64,000 nucleotides of DNA from Celeribacter arenosi (GTDB lineage: Bacteria > Pseudomonadota > Alphaproteobacteria > Rhodobacterales > Rhodobacteraceae): contig NZ_BAABDF010000003.1 of NCBI RefSeq assembly GCF_039539485.1, positions 493,665 through 557,664 on the forward strand. The letters are read 5' to 3'. Below, piece after piece: positions 8,501-16,567 of this stretch (positions are counted from its first letter, which is position 1; each line of letters begins with the position of its first letter). The translations under genes were made by a program, and so were the position numbers. The notes under the pieces were generated by a model. It worked only from the letters and a program-made list of their open reading frames with translations. It was not told where the DNA came from and did no database searches.

Positions 8501-9196
8501 GGGGTTCAACCCGCGTTTGAGGAGCGCGCGCGTCATCAGGTTCACCGGCATCAACCCCGCGCCTTGCACCAAGGCACGGTAAAACACGATTGGCACCACC
8601 GGCGCGCCGTCGCTCCATTGCGCGCGGATGTGGTCGAGATCGCTCACCCCCGCGCCGGGCCAATAGGGGCCTGCGCGCAGCAGCGGCGCTGCGGGGGCGG
8701 GTTTTTCGCCACCTTCGATCATCGCGCGCGCATAGGTCAGGAAGGCCTGTGCATTCGCCGCGCCGCCTTCGACCAGATAGGCCCAGAGCGCGTGGTAATC
8801 TTCTTTTGACACCGTCGAGAGCGCGGCCAGTTCGGCGTCGGGTTTATCGTCCCCGGGCAAGAGCGCGAGTGCCACGCCGGCCTCGTGCAGGCGCGCGGCA
8901 TATTGTTCGACGCCGTATTGCCAGTATCCGGTCCCGCCCAGAACCCGCGCAATCACCAACTGCGACTTGGACGCGCAGGTGTCGATATGCAGGTCCACCG
9001 ACATCGGGTGGCGCAGATGCATGAGCGAGGCGAGGCGCAGCGACGGGGCATCGGCCATTTCCGCGCGCGCCTCCGACAAAAGCGCCAGTTCGGTGTCGGC
9101 GGCGGAAATCACCACCAGATCGGCGGGGGATTGCCCAAGATCGACTGCGTCTTTGCCGTCGTCGATCGCACCGGGGGTCGCGGCGAGAAGATGCAT
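5516..9196 (-). CDS. cobN: Cobaltochelatase large subunit CobN
   Basis: A 1226-residue protein of the CobN/magnesium-chelatase H family. It inserts cobalt into hydrogenobyrinic acid a,c-diamide in the aerobic (late-insertion) B12 route, using ATP together with CobS and CobT, neither of which is in this window. The family signature containing GKHGNMEWLPGK, followed by PHLYPFIVNDPGEGTQAKRR, is at about residues 550-600. I start it at the ATG giving MHLLAATPG; the frame is open further upstream, but that part runs antisense through a small gene. No riboswitch lies directly in front, so it is either read from the cobW side or has its own promoter in 9197-9262. Confidence 0.95.
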   Translation of the reverse strand: MHLLAATPGAIDDGKDAVDLGQSPADLVVISAADTELALLSEARAEMADAPSLRLASLMHLRHPMSVDLHIDTCASKSQLVIARVLGGTGYWQYGVEQYAARLHEAGVALALLPGDDKPDAELAALSTVSKEDYHALWAYLVEGGAANAQAFLTYARAMIEGGEKPAPAAPLLRAGPYWPGAGVSDLDHIRAQWSDGAPVVPIVFYRALVQGAGLMPVNLMTRALLKRGLNPLPVFVASLKDALSAATLENLFSQTPPDVILNCTSFAVGTPQKAGDNPLSARFANGAPVFQVVLASSSREAWDEGTVGLSARDIAMNVALPEVDGRVLTRAVSFKGEAYFDEATECPIATYQADGNRVDFVADLTQRWARLRRTDAHDRRVGLILANYPNKDGRLANGVGLDTPAATVSTLIALAEVGYAVENAPQNATDLMTEILAGPTNWLTDRAAREGGERLSLTDYLAAYDALPHTVRQEIEDRWGAPEDDPFFTEGAFALSILRYGNAVVAIQPARGYNIDPTDTYHAPDLVPPHNYLAFYFWLRHGFGAHALVHMGKHGNMEWLPGKAVSLSEACLPEVVFGPTPHLYPFIVNDPGEGTQAKRRAQAVIIDHLTPPLTRAETYGPLRDLEALVDEYFEAAGVDPRRIETLRREILSLTSVTGLDRDVGMTGTDEDGDLAKLDAYLCELKEAQIRDGLHIFGTAPTGRLARDLAIALVRVPRGDGAGADASFLRALAADFALGFDPLDCDMAQAWGGPRPEPLAALNSGTWRTAGDTVERLELYAAHLLDTGEPAPGPASQVVLDHLAQTIVPMIAECGPAEIDGLLTGLAGRFVQPGPSGAPTRGRLDVLPTGRNFFSVDARAVPTQTAWKLGWKSANLLIERHLQDHGDWPRALLVTAWGTANMRTGGDDIAQALALMGVKPTWDAMSRRVTGFEIMPASVLDRPRVDVTLRVSGFFRDAFPQLIALVDSAARAVQALDEPDAINPAAARARAGENTARVFGSKPGAYGAGLQAMIDEKLWEQRDELGEAYLEWGGYAYGAGREGVRDRAALEARLSQVEGIVQNQDNREHDLLDSDDYYQFEGGAAAAVAKLQGRDRPVYHNDHSRPERPVIRTLDEEIGRVVRSRVVNPKWIEGVKRHGYKGAFEIAATVDYLFAFSATTHAVKDHHFDLVYAAFIEDDDTREFIANNNAPALAEIAQRLAEAVERGLWRPRSNSARAMLERLGNA

Positions 9197-9262
9197 CGCG
9201 CTGTTATCCTTGTCTCGCCGCCTCTGTTGCGGCATGGGTGGGGAAACACAAAGGAATCCCCG

Positions 9263-9415
9263 ATGGACTACAAAAAAATGGGCGGACCCAAAAAGAACGG
9301 TGGCGCGCCAAGGCATGGCGAGCACAAGGTTGGCGAAACCCCCGCCGGCAAGCCCGATCCCAAGGCCGAGCTTTTGGCGCGGATGAAAAAGGCGGCCGAG
9401 GCGCGCAAAGGCTAA
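9263..9415 (+). CDS. Small basic hypothetical protein
   Basis: A 50-residue lysine- and glycine-rich protein starting MDYKKMGGPKKNGG and ending in a short amphipathic helix (LLARMKKAAEARK). An AAGGA ribosome-binding site lies eight bases before the ATG. It faces away from cobN and converges on the acetyltransferase gene, so it is a plus-strand gene between minus-strand cob-region genes. No known domain; likely cytosolic. Its reality rests on the ribosome-binding site and the clean spacing to both neighbours. Confidence 0.5.
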   Translation: MDYKKMGGPKKNGGAPRHGEHKVGETPAGKPDPKAELLARMKKAAEARKG

Positions 9416-9440
9416 GTTGCACAGCTAGGCCCCGCGGAAC

Positions 9441-9893
9441 CTAGCCGAGGGGTTTTTCGTAGAATACCGACACGCCATTGTCCGCGTAACCGCCAAAGGC
9501 GCCGCAGCGGGCGAAGCCATGGCGTTCATAGAGGCGGCAGGCGGCGTCCAGTTCATCCCCCGTTTCCAGCTTTAGCCATGCGAGGCCTTCGTCGCGCGCG
9601 GTGTCTTCGAGCATCCGCAGGATGGCGGCGGCGATGCCTTTGCCGCGACCGGCGTCGGCGGTGAACATCGATTTCACCTCGCCGTAGTCGCCGCAGAGTT
9701 TGAGCGCCCCGACGCCGAGCAACGCCTCCCCTTCGCGGGCCGCAAAGAACCGCACATCATCAGCGGCGAGCGCGTTGATGGGGAGCGAATGGTTGTGTTC
9801 GTCGGCGTAGATTTGTGCCTGAAACGCCTGTGCCTGCGCCAAGAGGGCGGCAGGCGCGGCGTCGCGCGGATCTGCCGCCTCCACCACGATCAT
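9441..9893 (-). CDS. GNAT-family N-acetyltransferase
   Basis: A 150-residue GNAT-fold protein. The acetyl-CoA-binding motif A is in the stretch TADAGRGKGIAAAILRMLE (about residues 78-96), followed by the usual LKLETGDELDAACRLYERHGF region. The acyl acceptor cannot be predicted. Its start overlaps the cobW stop by four bases (ATGA), so it is translationally coupled to cobW, but no role in B12 synthesis is evident. Confidence 0.88.
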   Translation of the reverse strand: MIVVEAADPRDAAPAALLAQAQAFQAQIYADEHNHSLPINALAADDVRFFAAREGEALLGVGALKLCGDYGEVKSMFTADAGRGKGIAAAILRMLEDTARDEGLAWLKLETGDELDAACRLYERHGFARCGAFGGYADNGVSVFYEKPLG

Positions 9894-10957
9894 GCGCTCA
9901 GCGCGGCCTCGATCGCCGCACGGTCCAGCCCCGCTTCGCCGATCACGACGAGTTTTGTCTCGCGGGCCAGATCGCCAAATGGTTGGTCGAAATAGCTGTC
10001 CACGCGCGGGCCGACTGCCTGAACCGTCAGGCGCATCGGTTTGCCTGTGACGGCGACAAAGCCCTTCAGGCGCAGAATGTCGTGGTCGCGGATGACTTGT
10101 GCCACTTGGGTCGCAAAGGCTTTGGCATCGGTGACCTCGGCGCGCGAGACGACAAAGCTTTCGAATTCGTCGTGGCCGTGTTCGTGGTGGTGATCGTGAT
10201 GGTCGTCTTCGTCATCGTCGTCGTGATGGTGGTGATGGTGCACTTCGTGGCGCGATGACAGGTCCTGTTCGGCACCGATTCCCTGACCGAGCAGCACGTC
10301 CACCGGCAGGGCACCCATGGTCGAACGCACGACCTGAACGCCATTGCGCGCCGCACCTTTGAGGCGGGAGACCAGCGCATCGGCGGCGGTTTCGCCCAGA
10401 AGGTCGGCTTTGTTCACCACGATCATGTCGGCGCAGGCGATCTGGTCCTCGAACAGCTCCGAGAGCGGCGTTTCGTGGTCGAGGTTTTCGTCCAGCGCGC
10501 GCTGCGCATCCACGGCGGCGACGTTATGGGCGAATTGGCCATCGTCGACCGCTTTGCCGTCCACAACCGTGATGACGCCATCGACGGTCACCTGGGTGGA
10601 GATTTCGGGCCAGTTAAACGCGCGCACCAGAGGTTGTGGCAGCGCCAGCCCCGAGGTTTCGATGACGATGTGATCGGGTTTGTTGTCGCGCGCGAGCAGT
10701 TTCTGCATCGTCGGGATGAAGTCTTCGGCCACGGTGCAGCAGATGCAGCCGTTCGACAGCTCCATGATGTCATCTTCGGTGCAGGTTTCATCCCCGCAGC
10801 CTTTGAGGATATCCCCATCGACACCCAGATCGCCGAATTCGTTAATGATGAGCGCGATCCGTTTGCCGTTCGCGTTGGCGAGCATGTGACGGATCAGTGT
10901 GGTTTTTCCCGCGCCGAGAAAGCCGGTGACCACGGTGGCCGGAATTTTGGCAGGCAT
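9890..10957 (-). CDS. cobW: CobW GTP-binding metallochaperone
   Basis: A 355-residue G3E GTPase. The P-loop GFLGAGKTTL is at residues 12-21, and the metal-binding CxCC motif (GCICC) at about 70-74, as in the COG0523/CobW family. A flexible His/Asp-rich tract (six consecutive His, then mixed Asp/Glu/His) occupies about residues 235-265. CobW is thought to deliver cobalt to CobN; the neighbourhood (cobalt permease upstream, cobN downstream) agrees. The gene follows the riboswitch-controlled permease after 66 bases, and shares four bases with the acetyltransferase. Confidence 0.93.
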   Translation of the reverse strand: MPAKIPATVVTGFLGAGKTTLIRHMLANANGKRIALIINEFGDLGVDGDILKGCGDETCTEDDIMELSNGCICCTVAEDFIPTMQKLLARDNKPDHIVIETSGLALPQPLVRAFNWPEISTQVTVDGVITVVDGKAVDDGQFAHNVAAVDAQRALDENLDHETPLSELFEDQIACADMIVVNKADLLGETAADALVSRLKGAARNGVQVVRSTMGALPVDVLLGQGIGAEQDLSSRHEVHHHHHHDDDDEDDHHDHHHEHGHDEFESFVVSRAEVTDAKAFATQVAQVIRDHDILRLKGFVAVTGKPMRLTVQAVGPRVDSYFDQPFGDLARETKLVVIGEAGLDRAAIEAALSA

Positions 10958-10977
10958 TTTGATGTTCCCTATAGAGA

Positions 10978-11001
10978 AACGCCGGAGCCACGGCCCCGGC
11001 G
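10978..11001 (-). terminator. Possible weak terminator between the cobalt permease and cobW
   Basis: A GC-rich hairpin with arms CGCCGG and CCGGCG lies 22 bases after the permease stop, followed on the minus strand by only TTTCTCT. It could attenuate rather than stop transcription into cobW. Confidence 0.35.
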
Positions 11002-11023
11002 CAATCTGTCAATCCGAAATGGC

Positions 11024-11695
11024 TCAGGCTGCTTTGAGCGTGCGATCAGATACGAGACCGGAGTGCTCCAGACCCTTGATCGTTTTGGCACCGGCCAGAA
11101 CAGCGAGGTCGACCAACGGTTCGATCGCGATGACCATGAGGTAGGCCGCGCCAAAGGTCATGACTTCGGGAGTGATGGCCAAACCCTGACCGTAAGTGAC
11201 CCAAAAGCCGACCCATGCCACGACGCCAGCCTGATAGGTGGTCGAGAGCGCCAGCGCCTGTTTGTAGGACACATCGGCGTAGGCTGTGCCGCGCGGGATG
11301 ATCCGGTCGGCAACCAGTTTGATCGCGAACAGCGGCACCAGCAGCGTGGTGACATTCATGCCGTATTGGGGCAGGTCGATCTGGGCAAACAGAAGGCCCT
11401 GTGCCAATAGCCCGAGCGCGAGGCCCAGTGCCGCAGGGGCCGCGCCGAACAGCAGAAAGAGTGTCGAGCCGAAGATAAAGTGGACTTCCGACACGCCGAC
11501 GGGGGCATGCGGCAGAAGTTGGAAAGAGATCAGCGTGGCCAGCGATGCAATTGCGGTGCGCGCCACAAAGGAGGGCAGGCCGCGCTCGCGCAGCGCCTCA
11601 AGAGCGAATTTGACGCCAATGCCAGCCGCGCCAGCAGCCGTGGCATAGGAAAGCGCAATTTTCGCGCCGTTTACGAGTCCAGGTTCGATATGCAA
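11024..11695 (-). CDS. cbiM: CbiM-like energy-coupling-factor cobalt permease
   Basis: A 223-residue membrane protein of the CbiM/NikM substrate-binding family, with about six or seven hydrophobic segments. I start it at TTG 11695, giving MHIEPGLV: GGAGG lies eight bases upstream, and CbiM/NikM proteins need a Met-His N-terminus because the N-terminal amine and His2 bind the metal ion. Two ATG codons at 11710 and 11719 would give longer N-termini and bury that histidine. Another likely metal ligand is in PHAPVGVSEVHFIFG (about residues 67-81). No cbiN, cbiQ or cbiO is in the window. A cobalamin riboswitch precedes it. Confidence 0.82.
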   Translation of the reverse strand: MHIEPGLVNGAKIALSYATAAGAAGIGVKFALEALRERGLPSFVARTAIASLATLISFQLLPHAPVGVSEVHFIFGSTLFLLFGAAPAALGLALGLLAQGLLFAQIDLPQYGMNVTTLLVPLFAIKLVADRIIPRGTAYADVSYKQALALSTTYQAGVVAWVGFWVTYGQGLAITPEVMTFGAAYLMVIAIEPLVDLAVLAGAKTIKGLEHSGLVSDRTLKAA

Positions 11696-11703
11696 GTTTT
11701 CGT

Positions 11704-11729
11704 CCTCCATTGCCGTCATCCCCGACGGC
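11704..11729 (-). promoter_or_regulatory. Leader hairpin touching the ribosome-binding site of the cobalt permease
   Basis: On the minus strand a perfect 6-bp stem (GCCGTC / GACGGC, loop GGGGAT) ends three bases before the GGAGG ribosome-binding site. It lies between the riboswitch and the TTG start and may be part of the expression platform. Confidence 0.4.
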
Positions 11730-11744
11730 GGGTTGGTTATGAGA

Positions 11745-11940
11745 CTACGGCTGGTCTCCTGGCTCGCGGGTCTCTGCGTTTCCGTCACCTTCCCAAGGCC
11801 CGATTGGCCCCAGTGGCAAACAACGGCACGCTCTCCACTTACAGTCGCGGGGGCGGCTCCGGCATCGAGCCCCGGATTGGGTCGCTCTCACCGTATTCCC
11901 ATTTCTCCCCGTCACAGCTGGGCCGTGATTTACGGGGAAC
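11745..11940 (-). ncRNA. Cobalamin riboswitch
   Basis: Read on the minus strand the region contains the ordered landmarks of the AdoCbl riboswitch: GGGAATACGGTG near the 5' end, CCGCGACTGTAA in the four-way junction (complement at 11839-11850), the B12 box GCCACTG (complement at 11811-11817), GGGAAGGTG, and AGCCAGGAGACC at the 3' end. It precedes the CbiM-like permease by about 50 bases, so B12 should shut down cobalt uptake. Control could extend into cobW and the acetyltransferase by read-through. Confidence 0.93.
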
Positions 11941-12204
11941 CATAGCGCCCCTATTTGGCGCGCGGCACAGGGGCGGGTCAAGCGGTTTCGCCACGTGAAC
12001 GCGCGCGATATCACCGGACGTGGGGCATAGGATATTGCTTTGAGGCGGCGTGCGGGCCTTAAATTGCGGCACAGGGAATGCAGGGATGTTCTCAATATTT
12101 AGTGGCAATCGGCATGAAAGCGTCCAGATCAAGGGTTGTTTGTTGACTCGCCCCCTGCCTGTGCGAAACACTTCTACACCACCGGGAATCAGACGAGGTC
12201 CATT
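11941..12204. other. Divergent promoter region between riboswitch and smc
   Basis: No gene is supported here. On the minus strand TTGACC (complement at 11976-11981) is the best -35 candidate for the riboswitch transcript, with a poor -10 about 18 bases on. On the plus strand TTGACT at about 12142 may serve smc. A GAGG ribosome-binding site for smc is at 12195-12198. An open frame upstream of the smc start reads through without a supported start. Confidence 0.4.
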
Positions 12205-15200
12205 TTGCGTTTCACGAAACTCCGGCTGAATGGCTTTAAGAGCTTCGTTGACCCGACCGATCTGGTGATCGCGGACGGGCTGACCGGTGTTGTGGGGCCC
12301 AATGGCTGTGGCAAATCCAACCTTCTCGAAGCGATGCGGTGGGTGATGGGCGAAACCCGTCCCAAGGCGATGCGCGGCGACGGGATGGAGGATGTGATCT
12401 TTGCGGGGGCCGCCTCGCGTCCCGCGCGCAACTTTGCCGAAGTCGCATTGATGATCGATAATGCCGAACGTCTCGCGCCGGCGGGGTTCAATGATAGTGA
12501 CAGCGTCGAGATCGTGCGCCGCATCACCCGTGACGCGGGCTCGGCCTATAAGGTCAACACCAAGGACGTGCGCGCCCGCGATGTTTCCATGCTCTTTGCC
12601 GATGCCTCGACCGGTGCGCATTCGCCCGCTCTCGTGCGGCAGGGCCAGATTTCCGAACTGATCAACGCCAAACCAAAGGCGCGCCGTCGCATCCTCGAAG
12701 AGGCGGCGGGTATTTCCGGTCTCTATCAGCGCCGCCACGAAGCGGAACTGAAACTCAAAGGCGCGGAAACCAATCTGGCGCGTGTCGATGATGTCATCGA
12801 ACAACTCGCAGCCCAACTCGCATCGCTCGCCCGGCAGGCCCGCCAGGCGGCGCGCTACCGCGAGATCGGCGAAGAGTTGCGTCATGCCGAGGGGCTATTG
12901 CTCTACCGGCGCTGGCGCGATGCGGACCACGGGTTGAAGGAGGCCGAGGAGGCCCTGCGTGCCCGTCTCAAACAGGCCGGTGAATCCGAGCGTGCAGCGC
13001 GCGACGCCGCCAAACAACGTGAAGCGCGCGAAGCCGCCCTGCCGCCCCTGCGCGAAGAGGAAGCGATTGCGGGCGCGGTTTTGCAGCGTCTCACCGTGTC
13101 GCGTGACCAGCTGACCGAGGACGAAAGTCGCGCGGTTGAGGCCATCGAAACCCTGTCGCGCCGCATCGACCAGATGACCGCCGATATCGCGCGCGAAGAG
13201 CAGTTGAACCGCGACGCGGGGGAAACCATCGAGCGCCTCGAATGGGAGGGGCGCGAATTGGCCAAAGCGGCGGAGGGTCACACCGACCGTCTGGCCGCCG
13301 CTGCGTCTGACGCCCATGACGCCTCTGACGTGTTGCAGGACCGCGAAACCCATCTGTCGCAATTGACCGAAGACGTCGCCCGCCTCGCTGCGCGCCACCA
13401 ATCGGCGACGCGTCTGGTGGATGACAACAAAAAGACCCTCGACCGCGCCACTGGCGAGGCCGAAAAAGCCACCGCCGCCGTGAGCGAGGCGAATGCGACG
13501 CTGACGCGGTCGACCACCCAGATGGGTGAAGCGCAGGACGCCCAAACGGCGGCAACGGCGGCGGCAGAGGCGGCGGAAATTGCGCTGCAGGCAGCCGATG
13601 AAGCCCGCTCCGAGGCCCAGAACCGCGAAGCGATTGCGCGGGCTGCGCGGTCGGAAGCAGAGGGTGAAGTCGGTGCGTTGAAGGCCGAAGTGGGTGCCTT
13701 GGCAAAGCTTCTGGACCGTGACCAGATTGCGGGCGAACAATTGCTCGACAAACTCCGCGTGCAGAAGGGGTATGAAAAGGCGCTGGGCGCGGCGCTGTCC
13801 GACGATTTGCGCCAGCCGATCATCGAGGGCTACCAAGCCTCCGGTTGGGTAAGCCTGCCCGATTTCGACGACGTTTCCGATTTGCCCGCGGGGGTCACGC
13901 CCCTGTCCGATTTCGTCAAGGCGCCCGATTTGTTGGCGCGCCGTATTGCCCATATTGGGCTTGTGTCTGCGGCGGATGGACCGCGGTTGCAGGGCGAACT
14001 CGAACCCGGTCAGCGGCTGGTTTCCATCGAAGGTGATCTGTGGCGTTGGGACGGGTTGCGCGCCGGTGCCGAGGATGCGCCATCGACGGCGGCGTTGCGG
14101 TTGCAGCAACTCAACCGCCTTGAAGATCTCAAACAGGAACTCGTGGCGGCAGAGGCCAAGGCCTCCGGCGCGGCACATGCCCATGATCACCTGAAATCCG
14201 AATTGGTGCGTTTGACCGACGCCGACCGTATGGCGCGCGAGGCCCGCCGTGACGCCGATCGCGCTCTCTCGGAAGCGGCCCGTGCCCTGTCGCATGCGGA
14301 AAACGCCCGCAACCTTGCCGAAGGGCGTGTCGAAACGCTGGCCCTCGCCGTGACCCGCCACGAAGACGAAGCCCGCGCTGCGGCGGCGCGGCTGAGCGAA
14401 GCGGAAAAGGCGGTCGTTGCGCTGCCCGATCTCGACGCTGCACGCTCGGAAATCGAAGGGGTCAAATTGACCGTCGAGGCGGCGCGGATCACCATGATGA
14501 CGAAGCGGTCGTCACATGACGAGATTCGCCGCGAAGGCGAGGCGCGCACCCGCCGGTCGCAGGAAGTGACCAAGGAATTGTCAGGTTGGCGTCACCGGTT
14601 GGAAACGGCCGGAAAACGGATCGCGGAATTGGCAGAGCGCAAAGCCGCCTCCGAAACCGAATTGAAATCCGCCTCTGCCCAGCCTGCCGAGATCGCCAAG
14701 AAGCGTGAAAAACTGCAGAGCGAAATTGCCGCCGCGGAATCGCGTCGCCGCAAGTCGGCTGATGCGTTGGCAGAGGCCGAAACGGCGCTGCGCGATGCGG
14801 TCGGGGCGGAACGCGAAGCCGAACGTCAGGCATCGGACGCGCGCGAGGCCCGCGCCGCCAGCGAGGCACGTCGTGACGGGGCGCGCGAAACCGTCGAGGC
14901 CGCCGTCGAGCGCATTCGCGAAGAGTTGGAAACGACGCCGCCAAAGCTGCTCGAAGAGCTCGACACGGACCCCGAACAAATCCCGCCCTATGCCACGATC
15001 GAGGTCGATGTGAACCGCCTCAAACGTCTGCGCGACAGTTTGGGCGCGGTGAACCTGCGGGCCGAAGAGGACGCGAAGGAAGTGCAGGAAGAGCACGATC
15101 ATCTCGTCCATGAGAAGGCGGATCTCGAAGAGGCGATCGCTACCCTGCGCTCGGGGATTTCCTCGCTCAACCGCGAAGGGCGCGAACGCCTGCTGACGGC

Positions 15201-15660
15201 TTTTGAGCAGGTGAACGGCAATTTCGCCAACCTCTTCACCCACCTTTTCGGGGGCGGTGAAGCGAAACTGGTGATGGTGGAAAGCGACGATCCGCTCGAG
15301 GCCGGTTTGGAAATTCTCTGCCAGCCGCCGGGTAAGAAGCTGTCCTCGCTTTCGCTGCTGTCGGGTGGGGAGCAGACGCTGACGGCGCTTGCGTTGATCT
15401 TTGCCGTCTTCCTCGCCAATCCGGCGCCGATCTGTGTGCTCGACGAGGTCGACGCGCCGCTGGACGATGCCAACGTGACGCGGTTCTGCGATATGCTCGA
15501 TGAAATGACCCGTCAAACCGATACGCGGTTCCTGATCATCACGCACCACGCCGTCACCATGTCACGCATGGACCGTCTGTTCGGCGTCACCATGCAGGAA
15601 CAGGGCGTGTCCCAACTCGTGTCCGTCGATCTGAAAAAGGCCGAGGCGCTGGTCGCCTGA
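12205..15660 (+). CDS. smc: Chromosome segregation ATPase SMC
   Basis: A 1151-residue SMC protein, normal for alphaproteobacteria. The N-terminal head has FKSFVDPTDL and Walker A (GPNGCGKS, residues 31-38); two long coiled coils flank the hinge (about residues 490-620); the C-terminal head has the ABC signature LSGGEQTLTALAL and Walker B ICVLDEVDAPLDD. It compacts and resolves sister chromosomes with ScpA/ScpB, which are not in the window. I choose TTG 12205 (reading MRFTKLRLNGF) because GAGG lies six bases upstream and the homologous N-terminus starts there; a longer frame upstream lacks similarity. Confidence 0.95.
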   Translation: MRFTKLRLNGFKSFVDPTDLVIADGLTGVVGPNGCGKSNLLEAMRWVMGETRPKAMRGDGMEDVIFAGAASRPARNFAEVALMIDNAERLAPAGFNDSDSVEIVRRITRDAGSAYKVNTKDVRARDVSMLFADASTGAHSPALVRQGQISELINAKPKARRRILEEAAGISGLYQRRHEAELKLKGAETNLARVDDVIEQLAAQLASLARQARQAARYREIGEELRHAEGLLLYRRWRDADHGLKEAEEALRARLKQAGESERAARDAAKQREAREAALPPLREEEAIAGAVLQRLTVSRDQLTEDESRAVEAIETLSRRIDQMTADIAREEQLNRDAGETIERLEWEGRELAKAAEGHTDRLAAAASDAHDASDVLQDRETHLSQLTEDVARLAARHQSATRLVDDNKKTLDRATGEAEKATAAVSEANATLTRSTTQMGEAQDAQTAATAAAEAAEIALQAADEARSEAQNREAIARAARSEAEGEVGALKAEVGALAKLLDRDQIAGEQLLDKLRVQKGYEKALGAALSDDLRQPIIEGYQASGWVSLPDFDDVSDLPAGVTPLSDFVKAPDLLARRIAHIGLVSAADGPRLQGELEPGQRLVSIEGDLWRWDGLRAGAEDAPSTAALRLQQLNRLEDLKQELVAAEAKASGAAHAHDHLKSELVRLTDADRMAREARRDADRALSEAARALSHAENARNLAEGRVETLALAVTRHEDEARAAAARLSEAEKAVVALPDLDAARSEIEGVKLTVEAARITMMTKRSSHDEIRREGEARTRRSQEVTKELSGWRHRLETAGKRIAELAERKAASETELKSASAQPAEIAKKREKLQSEIAAAESRRRKSADALAEAETALRDAVGAEREAERQASDAREARAASEARRDGARETVEAAVERIREELETTPPKLLEELDTDPEQIPPYATIEVDVNRLKRLRDSLGAVNLRAEEDAKEVQEEHDHLVHEKADLEEAIATLRSGISSLNREGRERLLTAFEQVNGNFANLFTHLFGGGEAKLVMVESDDPLEAGLEILCQPPGKKLSSLSLLSGGEQTLTALALIFAVFLANPAPICVLDEVDAPLDDANVTRFCDMLDEMTRQTDTRFLIITHHAVTMSRMDRLFGVTMQEQGVSQLVSVDLKKAEALVA

Positions 15661-15664
15661 CGCG

Positions 15665-16567
15665 TTACACGAGCGCCAGAAGGGCGATGATGACGAAGCC
15701 CACGCCCCACACCCGCCAGAGTGCTTTTACCGCCAATTGAATGTCTGTGCTGCGCGCCGTTTTGCGGCCAATCGCATTGACCCACGGGTAGTCGCGCATT
15801 TCGCCATGATAGGCGCGCGGTCCTGCGAGAGCGAGGCCGAGGACCCGTGAAAGGGCCGCCTCCGGCCATCCTGCATTGGGCGAGCGGTGCAGGCGTGCAT
15901 CGGCCCGAACGCGGGTGAAATCGACGATCCCATAGGACACGGCAATCAGGGCGGCGGTCAGTCGCGCGGGGATCAGGTTAAGCAGGTCGTCGAGACGCGC
16001 GGCGGCCCATCCGAAGTCGCGGTGCCTCTCGGTCCGGTAGCCGATCATGCTGTCGGCGGTGTTGATCATTTTGTAGATCACGATCCCGGGCAAACCCGCG
16101 ATCAGAAACCAGAAGGCCGGTGCGATGACACCGTCGGAAAAATTCTCCGCCGCGCTTTCGATGGCGGCGCGGGACACGGCGGCTTCGTCCATCCCGTCGG
16201 TGTCGCGCCCGACAATCATCGCGACCTCTGCGCGACCGTCCGCGAGGCTGACACCCAGTGCTGTGGCGACATTTCTCACGTGGGTGACCAGCGATTTGTG
16301 GGCGAGCAGGATTGCCGCGCCGAGCACCGATAGGACCGGAAATTGTCCCAATGCCCCGCCGATGAACGCGCCCAGAGCGATCAGGGTGATGACAAGCAGC
16401 ACGCCTTTGGCCCGTCGCGCTGTTCCTGTGTTGATGCGCGTATCCGCCCAACCGATCAGGCGGCCCATCAGGACGGCGGGATGTGGGACGCGATCCCAGA
16501 GCCATTTGGGTTCGCCAAGGAGGGCGTCGAGGAGCAGAGCGAAAACGAGGAGGGCGGCGTGGTTCAT
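15665..16567 (-). CDS. cobD: Adenosylcobinamide-phosphate synthase (CobD/CbiB)
   Basis: A 300-residue membrane protein that attaches the aminopropanol arm (or its phosphate) to adenosylcobyric acid. Family stretches are LLDALLGEPKWLWDRVPHPAVLMG at the N-terminus (residues about 11-34), IVGRDTDGMDEAAVSRAAIESAAENFSDGVIAPAFW in the middle and DDLLNLIPARLTA. Called CobD in the Pseudomonas nomenclature and CbiB in Salmonella. Its ATG overlaps the cobC stop by four bases; it converges on smc with only four bases between. Confidence 0.94.
   Translation of the reverse strand: MNHAALLVFALLLDALLGEPKWLWDRVPHPAVLMGRLIGWADTRINTGTARRAKGVLLVITLIALGAFIGGALGQFPVLSVLGAAILLAHKSLVTHVRNVATALGVSLADGRAEVAMIVGRDTDGMDEAAVSRAAIESAAENFSDGVIAPAFWFLIAGLPGIVIYKMINTADSMIGYRTERHRDFGWAAARLDDLLNLIPARLTAALIAVSYGIVDFTRVRADARLHRSPNAGWPEAALSRVLGLALAGPRAYHGEMRDYPWVNAIGRKTARSTDIQLAVKALWRVWGVGFVIIALLALV

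Noticed and set aside
10165..10260. Short repetitive tract that could look like a repeat array
   Set aside because: It is the His/Asp codon tract of CobW (a similar tract ends CbiX near 21000); no regular spacers, so not a CRISPR or a tandem repeat element.
11839..12885. 348-codon minus-strand open frame over the riboswitch and the start of smc
   Set aside because: It is antisense to smc and to the riboswitch, has no ribosome-binding site or family features; GC-rich third positions create such shadows.
12895..14361. 488-codon minus-strand open frame inside smc
   Set aside because: Antisense to the SMC coiled-coil; composition mirrors the Glu/Ala-rich coiled coil, no independent motif.
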